Shown here: positions 44,288 to 55,128 of the stretch, piece after piece | Numbering within the stretch: the stretch's first letter is position 1 | Layout of the letters: each line of letters starts with the position of its first letter | Assembly: GCA_036365515.1 (NCBI GenBank) | Contig: CM070874.1 | Coordinates: forward strand, 23,734,209 to 23,798,208 | Direction of reading: 5' to 3' | Source: Torymus aiolomorphi | Taxonomy: Eukaryota > Arthropoda > Insecta > Hymenoptera > Torymidae | Length of the DNA: 64,000 nt | Made by a program: the position numbers and the translations under genes | The notes under the pieces: model-generated | The model's input: the letters and a program-made list of their open reading frames with translations, nothing else | The model's database searches: none | What the model was told of the DNA's origin: nothing

Positions 44288-44929
44288 ACTGCTCCCTGGC
44301 CCTCTATCTGGTGTGCTAACCGCAGGTGCCGGTAACACAAGGCCCTACTCTTGCGCCGGCTAGCACTGTATCACACCTCGTTATATCCCCCACCCAAATT
44401 ACGAGCGTTAACATCCTCGAGCGAGTGTATATACCCTAAGAAGGCTTCTCCATGCTCAACCGCCATTCAGGAGTAATCTCAACTGAATGCTTCTGCGGGA
44501 GTCTCATAGACTCTGTTCTACGTGGATGCTGGATCAGTACAAGAGAAATCCTCTCATTTCCTTGACTGAAAACACACCTCGTTATATGGTGCATCGGCCG
44601 GGAAGCGGGGTTTTTCACTCAAGTCTGATCGCGCGAGGGCCGCATGTTTTCAGTCAAGGAAATGAGAGGATTTCTCTTGCACTGATCCAGCCTCCACGTA
44701 GAACAGAGTCTGCGAGACTCCCGCAGAAGCATTCAGTTGAGATTACTCCTGAATGGCGGTTGAGTATGGAGAAGCCTTCTTAGGGTATACACTCGCTCGA
44801 GGACGTTAACGCTCGCAATTTAGGTGGGGGATATAACGAGGTGTGACACAGCGCTAGCCGGCGCAAGAGTAGGGCCCTGTGTTTTCGGCACCGGCGGTTA
44901 GCACACCAGATAGAGGGCCAGGGAGCAGT

Positions 44930-45002
44930 GCGTTGGTAGTCTAACGGTAGAGACACTCGCCTCCGGTCCGGACGGCTCGGGTTCGATTCCCGATGCCGGC
45001 GC
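44930..45002 (+). ncRNA. tRNA-like sequence, right arm
   Basis: GCGTTGG can pair with CCGGCGC at the end (two G-U pairs). D-stem GTCT/AGAC and T-stem TCGGG/CCCGA are perfect, with loop TTCGATT. Two extra bases separate T-stem and acceptor, and the anticodon stem CTCGC/CCGGA pairs at only three positions; the loop would read CCG. Overall layout recalls tRNA-Gly. Likely a tRNA-derived element head, not a functional tRNA. Confidence 0.45.
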
Positions 45003-45041
45003 GTATTTTTTACTCTTCTCCTCCGTATCCATCCCGTTACA

Positions 45042-45949
45042 GTTAATAACAAAAGAACCGTGACAGCTGGAGAAATTTTTTTTTTAAATATAGGTATTTA
45101 AGGGAATGCCTTAGTGGAAAGAAACAACTGATTGAGGTTAGGTCTACCTGTTTTACCGACCGATACATGGTATGAAAAAAATATAAAATTGGCATGTAGC
45201 GCCTCTTTCGGCATGAGTCATATCTACCAAGTAGTGTAAAAATTAGACTCACAGATAGCGCAAAAGCTCATGAGTTTTTTGCGCTTTTTTGGTAAAAAAA
45301 ACAATACGTTTTTTTCAACATTATTGATTACTTATAATGTAATCAATTTTGCTTTAATAAATACGTATTTATTAGTAATAAAGAGCAATAGACACGCTCA
45401 TTAGATAACACTACGACTATTTTTATTAACTATATTATATTAGGCATACCAATTATGCTCGTACTGTAATATTCGTAAAATACGCAATAGGTTCAAAATT
45501 ATCGCTATTACATACGCTAAATTTATAATTTAGTAATACTTGATAATATTATATTTTTATAGATATATGTATATTGAAACACAAGATAAAGAGCAATCAC
45601 GCTCCTTATACGCTCTGACTATTTTGGTTACATATACTATAATTGCAAATCCGTACTAAACGTATAATTGAGCAATACTCTATATTTTTATAATTTGAAT
45701 AAAAAAATATTTTATAATACAAAATAAAGATCAATCAAATTGCTCACTACATAGTAGTTTGTCTATTCTGGTTACGAATACTATATTCCGTGTATAAATA
45801 TACATCAGCACTAAAATTAAAATATAATACCAAAAATAAATGTAATTATTAATACAGCTATTTTGGCATATATAAATAAGATGAACAATCATTGAAAAAA
45901 GAATTTGATTCAAGATCAATATAGAAATTATCTATTGTTGAAGATTAAA
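45042..45949. other. AT-rich sequence with diverged AAGAGCAAT repeats
   Basis: AAGAGCAATAGACACGCTC, AAGAGCAATCACGCTCC and a third variant recur near 45381, 45589 and 45727 with similar following text. Otherwise nothing is assigned. Confidence 0.4.
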
Positions 45950-47390
45950 TATCATACAAAATTATGACAATTATTAATTGATAAAGAACTTCTCAATTAC
46001 TGCAGTATTTTACGATAACATGCAATATCATAAACATAAAATTTGATTGCAGATCTATACGGCAATCGACTCCTGCAGTATTAAATAAAACTCTGCAAAA
46101 TTATAACTACAGCATGTTATTTATTATAACATATGCAAAATGATCTTTGATAATAAATTGATAAATAAATAATCAAATACTATAATATTTCACGATAACA
46201 TGCGACATTATAAACATAATATTTGATTGCAAATCCATACGGAAATCGATTCCTGCAGTATTAAATAAAACCATGCAAAAATATAACAACAGCATTTGAT
46301 TTCAGATTAAAAAAAAATAGTTACATATAACATAACATACACATTTAGTTATAAAAAATATTGTATTGCAAATCAATAAAGGAATGATCTATTACTGCGG
46401 ATTAGACAATATGAAATTATGATAATTATTAATTGATAAAGAAATCATCAATTATTGTGATATTAAATAAAATCATGCAATATTGTAACACATGCAAAAC
46501 GATCTTTGATTATAAATTGATAAAGAAATTATCAATTACTGAATTATTTTACGATAATAATCAATATCATAAACGTAATATTTGATTGCAGATCAATACG
46601 GAAATCGATTCCTGCAGTATTAAATAAAACCATGCAAAAATATAACTACAGCATTTGATTGCAGGTTAAAAAAATATATACGTATAAAATAACATGCACC
46701 TTTACTTATAAAAAATATATTATTTGCAAATCAATAAAGAAGTGGTCTATTGCTGCAGATTAAATAATATACAAAATTATGATAATTATTAATTGATGAG
46801 CAGTAATCATCAATTACTGTTGTATTGAATAAAATCAAGCAATATTATAACATATGCAAAATGATCTTTGATAAGAAATTGAAAAACAAATTCTTAATTA
46901 CCACAGTATTTTACGATAACATGCAATATTATAAACATAATATTTGATTGCAAATCCATACGGAAATCGATTCCTGCAGTATTAAATAAAACCCTGCAAA
47001 AATATAACTACAGCATTTGATTGTAGATTAAAAAAAATATTTACATATAAAATAACATACACATTTAGTTATAAAAAATATTGTATTGCAAATCAATAAA
47101 GGAATGTTTTATTACTGCGGATTAGACAATATCATATGAAATTATGATAATTATGAATTGATACAGAAATTATCAATTATTGTTGTATTGAATAAAATCA
47201 TGCAATATTGTAACACATGCATTTCATTGCAGATTGATAAATAAAATAATATCCGATATTATATATAAATAATATTATATTGCATATCAGTAAAAAAATG
47301 ATCAATTACTGTAGTATTTTACGATAACATGCAATATCATAAACATAATATTTGTTTGCAGATCGATTCAAAAACGATTACTGCAGAATT
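45950..47390. repeat. Satellite of about 360 bp, about four units, one shortened
   Basis: TCCTGCAGTATTAAATAAAA recurs at 46071, 46251, 46610 and 46972, spaced 180, 359 and 362 bases. Companion phrases TTTGATTGCA, ACGATAACATGCAA and AAATTATGATAATTATTAA keep order. The short spacing marks a unit with a deletion. Confidence 0.75.
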
Positions 47391-48341
47391 GTAGTATGTA
47401 CGTGATACAGGAGACAGCTGTCAACAATCACAGTAAAGCTTGTAAACTAGGACAGCCTCTGCAACAGTGCATTCACTAGTGTTGTTCGCAGCGCAGGAGA
47501 GCTGTACTCATAATAACTCCTGCAGTGCAAAGGTTGTAATATCACATTTTGATATTACACTCAAGATAACCTATATATTTAGAGTCGTCATATATAATAT
47601 AGAAATGTCAACTAGAAAACTTACATAGAGAGCGCAGATTTAGGGAAGGCTCTGAGCAGCCTACATCAACCCTCTAAGCGTAACGACTTACTTGTAATGT
47701 ATTTCCCTAGTAACATTAGACTGTTAATAGAGAGCATGCGAGCTCTCTATAGGTCCCGACGATTATTAGGTGATGGTAATAGGAGCTGAGCTGCCTCAGG
47801 CGTAGTGACGTTAGCCTCTTGACGGCTCGTTTGCACCCCCTTGGGCCTTGCAGACTTTTATCTCACATGCTACATTGTACCTGTAATATAAAGAAAAGGA
47901 TTAAACAATAAGATGAAACAGTAGCTGAAACGATATCTGTTACAATCACAATTGCCCTGTAAACGCTCTTGGATACTAACCACGCGTGCAACCCACAACT
48001 TCATAATCCATTCTGATGCCTCTGTACGTGACTTATAGTATGACATTGAAAGTACACCAGCTGAATGTACAGCGACAATTATTGTGTAGCTTGATTGGCA
48101 CCAGGTGTCTAGCTACATGAAGTTAAAAGAGATTAGAAATCACTCGCAGAACAGTGACTTCGACAGCTTGTCTCCAGATACATACAGCATCCTCGTGGCA
48201 CCACTGAAAACCAAGGAGCATGAGACAGAGGACAGAGCGCTTATACAGTTACATTTTATGCACAAATTGGTATCTGTGCAAGTGTTCGATGAAATTTATC
48301 GATGCTGATTTTCTTTACATTACCATTTAAGTTTTGTAAGT
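47391..48341. other. Mixed-composition sequence, nothing assigned
   Basis: GC content is higher than around it. A 67-codon open frame at 48105 has no recognisable domain. It may be unique host sequence. Confidence 0.4.
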
Positions 48342-48354
48342 GATTCTGAAACTT

Positions 48355-49290
48355 AATTATTTTATGAAGCTAATGGCCATATCTACCAGTGAAAGGTGAT
48401 TTTTTTACAAAATTAAAAAATAAAAAACACCATAATCTTCGACGTTTCGGAGACTTTATTCATATCTCCCTCTTCAGGAATCTATAATTAATAATTTAAG
48501 AAATTTAACACACTGTTTTTTTTTTAAAAAAAAAAAAAAAAAAAAATACTAATATACGACGACTTACAATCCTTAATTACATATCGTAATGTCAAGTAGT
48601 TTATGCGGGCAACAATCCGCTCGTCAGTGATTTTAGAAAACACTTTTCTCGCTTTATATATTCAAGTAACATTTAAATGTGTAAGTGCGTATCTAATTCA
48701 CCACTACAACATAAACAATGAAAGAGTGGGAGAAAGGCAAACCGTAAGAGTCGAAGAGAGCGAAGAGAGGTACCAGGGCGACACGTATTGGCGAAAGTAA
48801 CCCTAATAACCTTAGTCTCTATAATACAAGACTATGGATACTTCCATTATACATGCGTTCCTAGTAACCTTTTAGCTAACGTACATGGATGTTATATTTC
48901 TTTAGAGACCAAAAATTCACAATTATTTATCAGAGTATTATATACATACGGTAGTCTACTAATTTCAAATTGTTTATTAATAAAGTTATTTTGTGTATGA
49001 ATAAATAGAGCTTCGGAGAATAATCTTTTTTCTTTATTGTTTTCGATATCTAGTATCTTTACGTTTTGAAAATTAATTGTGTGACTATTATCTTGTGTGT
49101 GAATAAATAATGATGAATTTTGATCTCTATCACAGTACGTTTTTTGATGTTCTTTTATTCTAACATTCAGACGCCTACTAATTTGCCCTACGTATGACGC
49201 GTTACAATTGTTACAATTTATCTTATAAACTACATTTGCATTATTATATTTTACATTTTTGTCCTTACCTAATTTTATAATATTATTTAC
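48355..49290 (-). repeat. Inverted copy of the PLE 3' end
   Basis: On the minus strand it encodes the GIY-YIG end of the PLE protein (ASYVGQISRRLNVRIKEHQK) and the 3' untranslated region with its hammerhead-like motif. It matches the right-hand end with very few differences. An A-run near 48524 differs in length. Confidence 0.88.
48435..48482 (-). ncRNA. PLE hammerhead-like motif, minus strand
   Basis: On the minus strand: CTGAAGA (C-U-G-A-N-G-A), stem II GGAGA with TCTCC, GAAAC, then GUC. The ACGU palindrome at stem III is the minimal form described for PLE hammerheads. Stem I pairs for about 3 bp (UUC/GAA). Confidence 0.65.
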
Positions 49291-49314
49291 TTAATTAATT
49301 TTATTAATTAATAA

Positions 49315-49636
49315 ATTAATAACAGATTTGATAATAAGTTAGCATTAAATTACGTAAAAAACTTTGAATCCTTTTTAAAAAATGACATTGATGAAGAGAA
49401 TATCCCAAAGTTAAGAGTAAAGTTTCTTAACACGATTAAAAAATTTTATAATAAAGATCTTGCTACAAATTCTCATGTAGATAAAAAGTTTAAAATAGAT
49501 TTAGAAAAAACAAAGAAGTTCATAAAACATCACCCATATATCTTAATAACTAGAGCTGATAAGGGAAATGCAACTGTCATAATTAAAAAGTCCACATATT
49601 CAGAAAAAACAGAACTATTATTTTGTGATGAGAAAT
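49315..49636 (+). pseudogene. PLE protein, N-terminal part, cut by the LINE
   Basis: The plus strand encodes VKNFESFLKNDIDEENIPKL and HHPYILITRADKGNATVIIK, the conserved PLE segment before the RT palm. It ends at ELLFCDE where the LINE tail begins. The matching rest starts at about 55129. Confidence 0.75.
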
Positions 49637-49883
49637 TTATTTATTTTATTTATTTATTAAACGAGAGTAAGTACATAGGTATTACAATAATATCAATATA
49701 CATTTTTACATTACATGCGTAACCCAGCAGAGGAAGTATTTCCTGTATGCTGGTCTGGTGTCTTAAACTAACTTAAAACTAAATTGAAATATTGTCCCTG
49801 ATTGTTTGTCGATCTTGTATCCCCGTAGCTAGCAGCTACGGAGTCAAGTCGACAACCACACATTATTCATGACTCTTCTTCTA

Positions 49884-50792
49884 TCACCAATATCTAACCA
49901 ACATTTGTCTTGCTGTTGTAAATGATTCCGTGGATGCGTTTCTGTCTCTTGCAAATATGATTCTTTCGTAGCTGTTTAGTCTTGTTGGGCAGGTGAGTCC
50001 CACTGCACAGGTAACTCTGTAGTGTGGGAACATCAATCTGTGTTGGTTGGCTGAGTCACATTTACATGTTGATGTAAAAACTATGTCGTCTACTACTATG
50101 AGATCGTTGTATTTCGGGTGCTGTTCTAGAGTATACATTGAGTTTGTAAATGTTTGTTTACCTCGAATGCCTCTGTCGAAATACAGTAGTGCTTTATTAC
50201 AGCCTAGATAGTTGAGATCTCCGTAAGACATGCGGTAGGTGTTATCTTGCAGTATAGGCTTTCCCGGTGCGCCACTTGCTTCCATTGACATGGTTTTTGT
50301 ATTGTTATCCTCAGCCATTTTATCTATCGTACTAAATACAGTTTCTATGGGATTATATTTTTCGTTGTTGTGTTCCTTTTTTATTTCAATATCTTTGGAT
50401 TTTTCTTTGACAAAGTGTATATGTTTTATTTCATTATTTCCGTTAGTAATACGATAGTCACAACACTTATTGCTTAAAGTTGTATTTTTGTTGCTCTCTG
50501 AGAGCGTCCACCTGTTAGCAATCATATTTGCAATTTCGATGATAATTTGTTGATTAATATTGAGTTTTCGGATTTTGTTCCAGTTGTAATTAGATAATCG
50601 ACGATGAGAACGTTTATAATGTAGTGTGCATAACCCGTGTGCGCATATATATGTTCTTATATCCAGTAACAGTTTATCGGACTCTAAACTCCCCATGGAC
50701 TTCCAATGTAGGAGGTCTGTGTCCGATATCTTTATTAGTGAATAATATAGTTGCTTTATCTGTTTACAGTTAATATTATTAGTATTATTCAT
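49884..50792 (-). CDS. LINE ORF3, uncharacterised 302-residue protein
   Basis: It starts at ATG 50792, 15 bases after the ORF2 stop, and is uninterrupted to 49884. The N-terminal part has a Cys/His cluster (YICAHGLCTLHYKRSH) in a basic context. The centre is Lys/Asn/Glu-rich. The C-terminal part has a second cluster (FTSTCKCDSANQHRLMFPHY, then RVTCAVGLTCPTRL) that could bind zinc. I recognise no family. Close spacing suggests translation by reinitiation after ORF2. A third ORF after ORF2 is unusual for CR1/Jockey elements as I know them. An intact frame in a sequence of this AT content argues that it is maintained. Confidence 0.7.
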   Translation of the reverse strand: MNNTNNINCKQIKQLYYSLIKISDTDLLHWKSMGSLESDKLLLDIRTYICAHGLCTLHYKRSHRRLSNYNWNKIRKLNINQQIIIEIANMIANRWTLSESNKNTTLSNKCCDYRITNGNNEIKHIHFVKEKSKDIEIKKEHNNEKYNPIETVFSTIDKMAEDNNTKTMSMEASGAPGKPILQDNTYRMSYGDLNYLGCNKALLYFDRGIRGKQTFTNSMYTLEQHPKYNDLIVVDDIVFTSTCKCDSANQHRLMFPHYRVTCAVGLTCPTRLNSYERIIFARDRNASTESFTTARQMLVRYW

Positions 50793-50807
50793 GGGTGTTT
50801 TATTATG

Positions 50808-53657
50808 CTAGATGTTTGCTTTTATCCAGATCTTGATTTTATATTTCAGACTTTTTTTATTCGTTATTGTTTTAAGGTCATTAGGCAGTTTGTTGTAGGT
50901 AGTTAGTGCTCTAATGTAGCTGTTTTTGATGCTGATGCGTTTACAACGTTTAGGTATTGGTATACTTTTATTCCTCATTACTTTGTCGGATTCTATATAT
51001 TTGTCTTGTAATTCTTTGTAATGAAATATTAGTGACTCAAAGGTAAAAATTTGCTCTATATTTAGTGGATTTCTGTCATAAATAAAATTGTTTTTATTTA
51101 TAAGTTTAAGCAGTCTGTTTTGCAGGCTTTGTAAGCTTTTGGTTCTACCTGCGTAAGCGCCTCCCCAGGCTATAATACCGTAGGAGGTGATACTGTGGAA
51201 CAACGCATAGTAAATCATACGCAGATTGTCTGTGTCCATTATAATAGACAGTTTGTATAAGATGAAAGTAAGGTATTTGGTCTTATTATATATATTTTTG
51301 GTGTGTATATCCCATTTCATGTTGCTATCGAAAGTTACTCCTAGGTATTTGGTGTTTTCTACTCTTTTGATGTTTTTTCCTTGTATGCAAATGTTCATAT
51401 TTTTAGGCGTGCTTTTATAATTGCTGCCGAATTCCATGTATATTGTTTTGTCCTTGTTGAGAGATAGTTTATTTAGTGCTAGCCAGTTGGCTATATCTTG
51501 TAGGTAGTCGTTCATTTTAGTTTCTACTTCTTGCCAGGTTTTACCTATTGCTATGATCGCAGTGTCGTCAGCGTATGACAATATTGTATCTTCAGGCATT
51601 GAAGATAACATATCATTAATATAAATAATGAACAGCAGTGGTCCAAGTATTGTACCTTGCGGTACTCCCATATAGACAGTTTTGTATTGGCTATAATCAT
51701 TACCTATTTTCACCCTTTGTTTCCTATTACTTAGATAACTTTTTATGAGGTTATATGCGCTACCTCTGATGCCGTAGTTATATAGTTTATCAAGCAAAAT
51801 TTGATGATCTACTGTATCGAATGCTTTCGCTAGATCGAGGAATGTAATAGCTATTGGGTCGCTTGCATCTATGTGGTTATAGATTGTGTTAGTTATTTGA
51901 TATAGTGCATCTTTAGTGCCTCTATTTTTCCTGAATCCAAATTGTTTATTTGAGATCAAGTTACATTTATCTATGAAAGATGATATTCTACTATGCAGTA
52001 GTTTTTCCAATACTTTTGCAACATTTGAGATCAGGGAAATTGGTCTGTAGTTTGTTGGCAGATGCTTTTCTTTGGCTTTATGTATTGGTATAATATCCGC
52101 AAACTTTAAAGCATCAGGCCAAATTTCTTTCTCTAAGCATAAGTTGGTTATGTGAACCAGTGGGTCGGAGATGTGTGATATTATAACTTTGAGTGAGAGT
52201 GTATTAATACCATCACACCCACCATTTTTATTTTCCATGTTTAATATTGTTTTTTGTATTTCTTGATGATTAGTAGGATATAGAAAAATACTCTTGTTAT
52301 TCTTAGTAGGCAGCCTTACTCTTTTGTTTGGTGGAGTTTTAATTTTGTCACACAGTTGTTTACCAACGTTGCAGAAGAAGTTGTTGATATGTTCAGAAAT
52401 TTCTTTTGAGTCGGTTATTTTTTTATTGTTATTATCCATGATAAAATTAATGTTGTTATTTATTTTACTATTTTTTCCAATTTTGTTATTAATTAATCTC
52501 CAGAGATTCCTTTGATTATTTATGTTTGATTGTATTTGCTTTCTATCATGGTCCTTTTTTGCTTGGTTGATAATGTGGTTAAGTATCTTAATGTAGTTTT
52601 TGTAATTTTCTTTTTTTACAGAGTTAGTAGGATCCTTCTTCCATATATTATATAGTTTTTCTTTATTTTTACACGAATTTATTATTGCTTTTGTTATCCA
52701 ATTTTTCCTCGGTTTCATGTTGTTTTGTTTATTGCTATGCGTCTTAATTATTGACCTGTTTAGGCATGTTTGAATTTTTTGTATAAGGTTATTTAAGGCT
52801 TGGTTGGGATCTGTTATTAATGAGATATCTGCCCATTTTATAGTTCCTGCTGTTTTTTCCAATTTATTGTAGTTAAATCTTTTTCCTAATTTGGTACTGG
52901 ATTGTTTTTTAATATTTTTTAATGACATCATTATGGGAAAATGGTCGGTAAAAGGTGTTTTTAGTAAGTAGGTTTTATATTTAATTTTGTCTAGTTTAAT
53001 GAAAAAGTTATCTATACAGGTGCCATTGCTATTGTTATTAATATCTGATGGTCTAGTTATACTTTTAAATCCTGGGCAGTAACCATTTTCTAATAGGATT
53101 TGTAAAAAGTCTTGATCTAAAACATCTTGGCTTAATATATCAAAATTGAAGTCTCCTATTATTATATTATTTTTTTGTTTCTTGCTTATTTTTAGAAAAT
53201 TTTTAATATTTATTAAGAATTCAGTTTTATGTATGTCATGTGATCGGTAAATTGATGATAATGTTATGTTTTTGTTATTTTCAAGTGTGATTTTCGTGTT
53301 CATTATTCTAAGTTTATTTATTTGTATAATTTCCGTGGTTTCTGTGATGTCTTCACTTATATATAATACTACACCATCCGATTGATTTATGTTGCTTTCA
53401 TTATAGTACATTCTATATTTTGGAATATTAAAAAATTCGTGGTGTTCAAGTTTCCATGTTTCAGTACATACTATAATACAAGGCTTTGTAACAAGCCTGT
53501 TTAAGAATACTAATAGTTTATTGTAATTAGCATTTAAACTTCTTATATTAACGCAAAGAATTAATTCTTTGACTGTAGCTAGGCATCTATTTAATTCGGT
53601 TACACTATTTGTGATATGTTCGTTGTCAAATATTACCTCTTGAGAATCAAGATTCAT
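50808..53657 (-). CDS. LINE ORF2: AP-type endonuclease and reverse transcriptase
   Basis: 949 codons without interruption. Residues about 1-245 are an exonuclease-endonuclease-phosphatase domain (CTETWK with the catalytic Glu, IIGDFNFDI, then FTDHFPIM). RT spans about 510-780 with NYRPISLISNVAKVLEKLLH, FLDLAKAFDTVDHQILLDKL, GVPQGTILGPLLFIIYIND and the catalytic SYADDTAI. The C-terminal part follows the RT thumb (GVTFDSNMKWDIH). The start codon overlaps the end of ORF1 by 11 bases in another frame, suggesting termination-reinitiation. Catalytic residues are present, so ORF2 could be active. It would nick the target and reverse transcribe LINE RNA at the nick. Confidence 0.93.
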   Translation of the reverse strand: MNLDSQEVIFDNEHITNSVTELNRCLATVKELILCVNIRSLNANYNKLLVFLNRLVTKPCIIVCTETWKLEHHEFFNIPKYRMYYNESNINQSDGVVLYISEDITETTEIIQINKLRIMNTKITLENNKNITLSSIYRSHDIHKTEFLINIKNFLKISKKQKNNIIIGDFNFDILSQDVLDQDFLQILLENGYCPGFKSITRPSDINNNSNGTCIDNFFIKLDKIKYKTYLLKTPFTDHFPIMMSLKNIKKQSSTKLGKRFNYNKLEKTAGTIKWADISLITDPNQALNNLIQKIQTCLNRSIIKTHSNKQNNMKPRKNWITKAIINSCKNKEKLYNIWKKDPTNSVKKENYKNYIKILNHIINQAKKDHDRKQIQSNINNQRNLWRLINNKIGKNSKINNNINFIMDNNNKKITDSKEISEHINNFFCNVGKQLCDKIKTPPNKRVRLPTKNNKSIFLYPTNHQEIQKTILNMENKNGGCDGINTLSLKVIISHISDPLVHITNLCLEKEIWPDALKFADIIPIHKAKEKHLPTNYRPISLISNVAKVLEKLLHSRISSFIDKCNLISNKQFGFRKNRGTKDALYQITNTIYNHIDASDPIAITFLDLAKAFDTVDHQILLDKLYNYGIRGSAYNLIKSYLSNRKQRVKIGNDYSQYKTVYMGVPQGTILGPLLFIIYINDMLSSMPEDTILSYADDTAIIAIGKTWQEVETKMNDYLQDIANWLALNKLSLNKDKTIYMEFGSNYKSTPKNMNICIQGKNIKRVENTKYLGVTFDSNMKWDIHTKNIYNKTKYLTFILYKLSIIMDTDNLRMIYYALFHSITSYGIIAWGGAYAGRTKSLQSLQNRLLKLINKNNFIYDRNPLNIEQIFTFESLIFHYKELQDKYIESDKVMRNKSIPIPKRCKRISIKNSYIRALTTYNKLPNDLKTITNKKSLKYKIKIWIKANI

Positions 53658-55124
53658 TTTCTAACGTATCAAATCTTGGTTGAGCTGTAGATGTAGGGGT
53701 TGCTGGAGATAATGTACCGGCAGATGTGTTGGTCGTTAATCTAACTCTTCTAGTAGTTATCCATTGCTGTGAGCGGGAATTGCTTTGTTTGCCGATTTCT
53801 AGGTTGCCAAAGTACCGACGGTAGGTAGGCTGCAGTGGATAGTCTGTCATTTCAATGTATTTTTTTATTTTGTGTTTTAGCACTTCACACTGATCACTGT
53901 CTATTGCACTATGATTTATATTGTAATTAGTTTTGTATTTGTTGTTGTTAAATTCACAGTTTGCGCATTTAAGAGTATCACATTTACACTCAGCAGCTGC
54001 GTGATTTCCTGCACATTTGTAGCACTTGTCCTCATTATCGCATTTTTTGCCACTGTGGCCGACTCTTGAGCATTTAGTACATGGATTTGTGTTTATTATG
54101 TCAAATACTCTGCAATTTTGAAACCCTATAAATAACTTGTTTTTATTGTCTCTTATATGTTTGTAGATTGTAGGCGTTACTTCAACTATTGCACTCATTG
54201 TTTTAGCTTTTTCACTTGAGTTTATGTGTAGAACTTTGCACTTGTCATCAATATTGTTAAAGTTTCTTTGGTTAATGTCTTGTTCTAGTTCTTTATCATT
54301 AAACACTTTTTCAATGTTAATAATTTTCACTATAGGTTTTTTTTATTTCTTCTTTTTTGATTTTTGCATTAGTTGATAATTTTTTAGATAAGGTCTTTTC
54401 AATTGCATTTATACTTTCTTCGTTCATACAGTTTATTAATATAGTATCATTATTTATTTTTGTCACTTTTTTTGTTTGGATTGTTTTGTCTTTAGCAAGA
54501 TAATGCAGTACAGTGTTTTCTAGGTTTATATTGTCTTTGTTGTTTGTTTTTAACAATTAGTTTTGGTACTCTTTTAGCTTTGGGTTTAGTATTTGTTAAA
54601 ATTTCTGCATAAGTGTGGGGCTTGATGTTTTTAAAATTGTTATTTTGTCTTTCTTTTACGAGTAATTCGTTTAGTAAGGCGTTCTTTTCTTGTGTTTCTT
54701 TAAGTAATTGTTTTAGCAGGTTATTTTCAATTTTCAGTGAGTCTGATTCATTGTAATCTTCATATATGGTTTTATTGAGACCATTTTCTTCTGTTGTCTC
54801 ATGCACTATGTTATTCACCATGTCTTGTTTAATTTGTTCACGGTTTTCATGCTTTAGCTGTGCTATGAATTGCCACGCTGCTTCACTGAGCGTGCCATAT
54901 GGCAACTTTGAGGTTAGTGAGAGGTTAGGATGATCTTGGCACACAATAAATGAGTTGCTGAGGAATTTAATTGGTTTTCCTATGTTATATTTTGTAACTA
55001 TTTCATCAGTATGGTAGAAGTTTCCACACACTATGCACACCACTGCCCCAACGCTAATGCTGGGATGGCACTTGTAATATTTATTAAGAGAGGCATCGGG
55101 CGGCTCCTTCTCCTCCGACGCCAT
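53647..55124 (-). pseudogene. LINE ORF1: zinc-binding nucleic-acid protein, two frameshifts
   Basis: Three overlapping frames make one protein: 55124-54492 (MASEEKEPPDASLNKYYKCH; a Cys/His-rich PHD-like start, then a coiled coil), 54556-54317, and 54330-53647. The last part carries CCHC knuckles CTKCSRVGHSGKKC and CYKCAGNHAAAEC plus a further Cys/His set. The frame changes fall near 54545 and in an A-rich run near 54335-54345. Homopolymer-linked errors in the assembly or real mutations are both possible. ORF1 proteins bind element RNA. The ATG at 55124 is nearly at the LINE 5' end. Confidence 0.82.
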
Positions 55125-55128
55125 GTCG

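Larger units (their letters stand above)
44176..45041. mobile_element. Large foldback element with tRNA-like sequence in both arms
   Basis: Arms of about 400 bp are inverted copies: TGTAACGGGGTGGATACGG at the left and CCGTATCCATCCCGTTACA at the right. A spacer of about 70 bases lies at 44574-44644. Termini resemble those of LTRs A and B. Each arm holds a 73-nt tRNA-like sequence. Open frames over the arms mirror each other and are not supported as genes. Confidence 0.85.
49637..55127 (-). mobile_element. CR1/Jockey-type LINE with three ORFs, minus strand
   Basis: It lies inside the PLE coding region. The 3' end is an AAATAAATAAA-type tail (plus strand 49637-49660). ORF1 (two frameshifts), ORF2 (intact) and an extra ORF3 (intact) follow in order on the minus strand. 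The 5' end is only a few bases before the ORF1 start codon. Flanking duplication cannot be fixed beyond about GAAA. Confidence 0.88.

Noticed and set aside
44487..44783. Gene spanning the centre of the foldback
   Set aside because: The frame mirrors itself across the inverted arms and has no domain.
43057..45041. A complete element bounded by LTR B and the foldback
   Set aside because: No internal coding region and no second LTR; the foldback arms do not match the body of LTR B.
48105..48308. 67-codon ORF as a host gene
   Set aside because: No recognisable domain, no splice context and no support beyond length.
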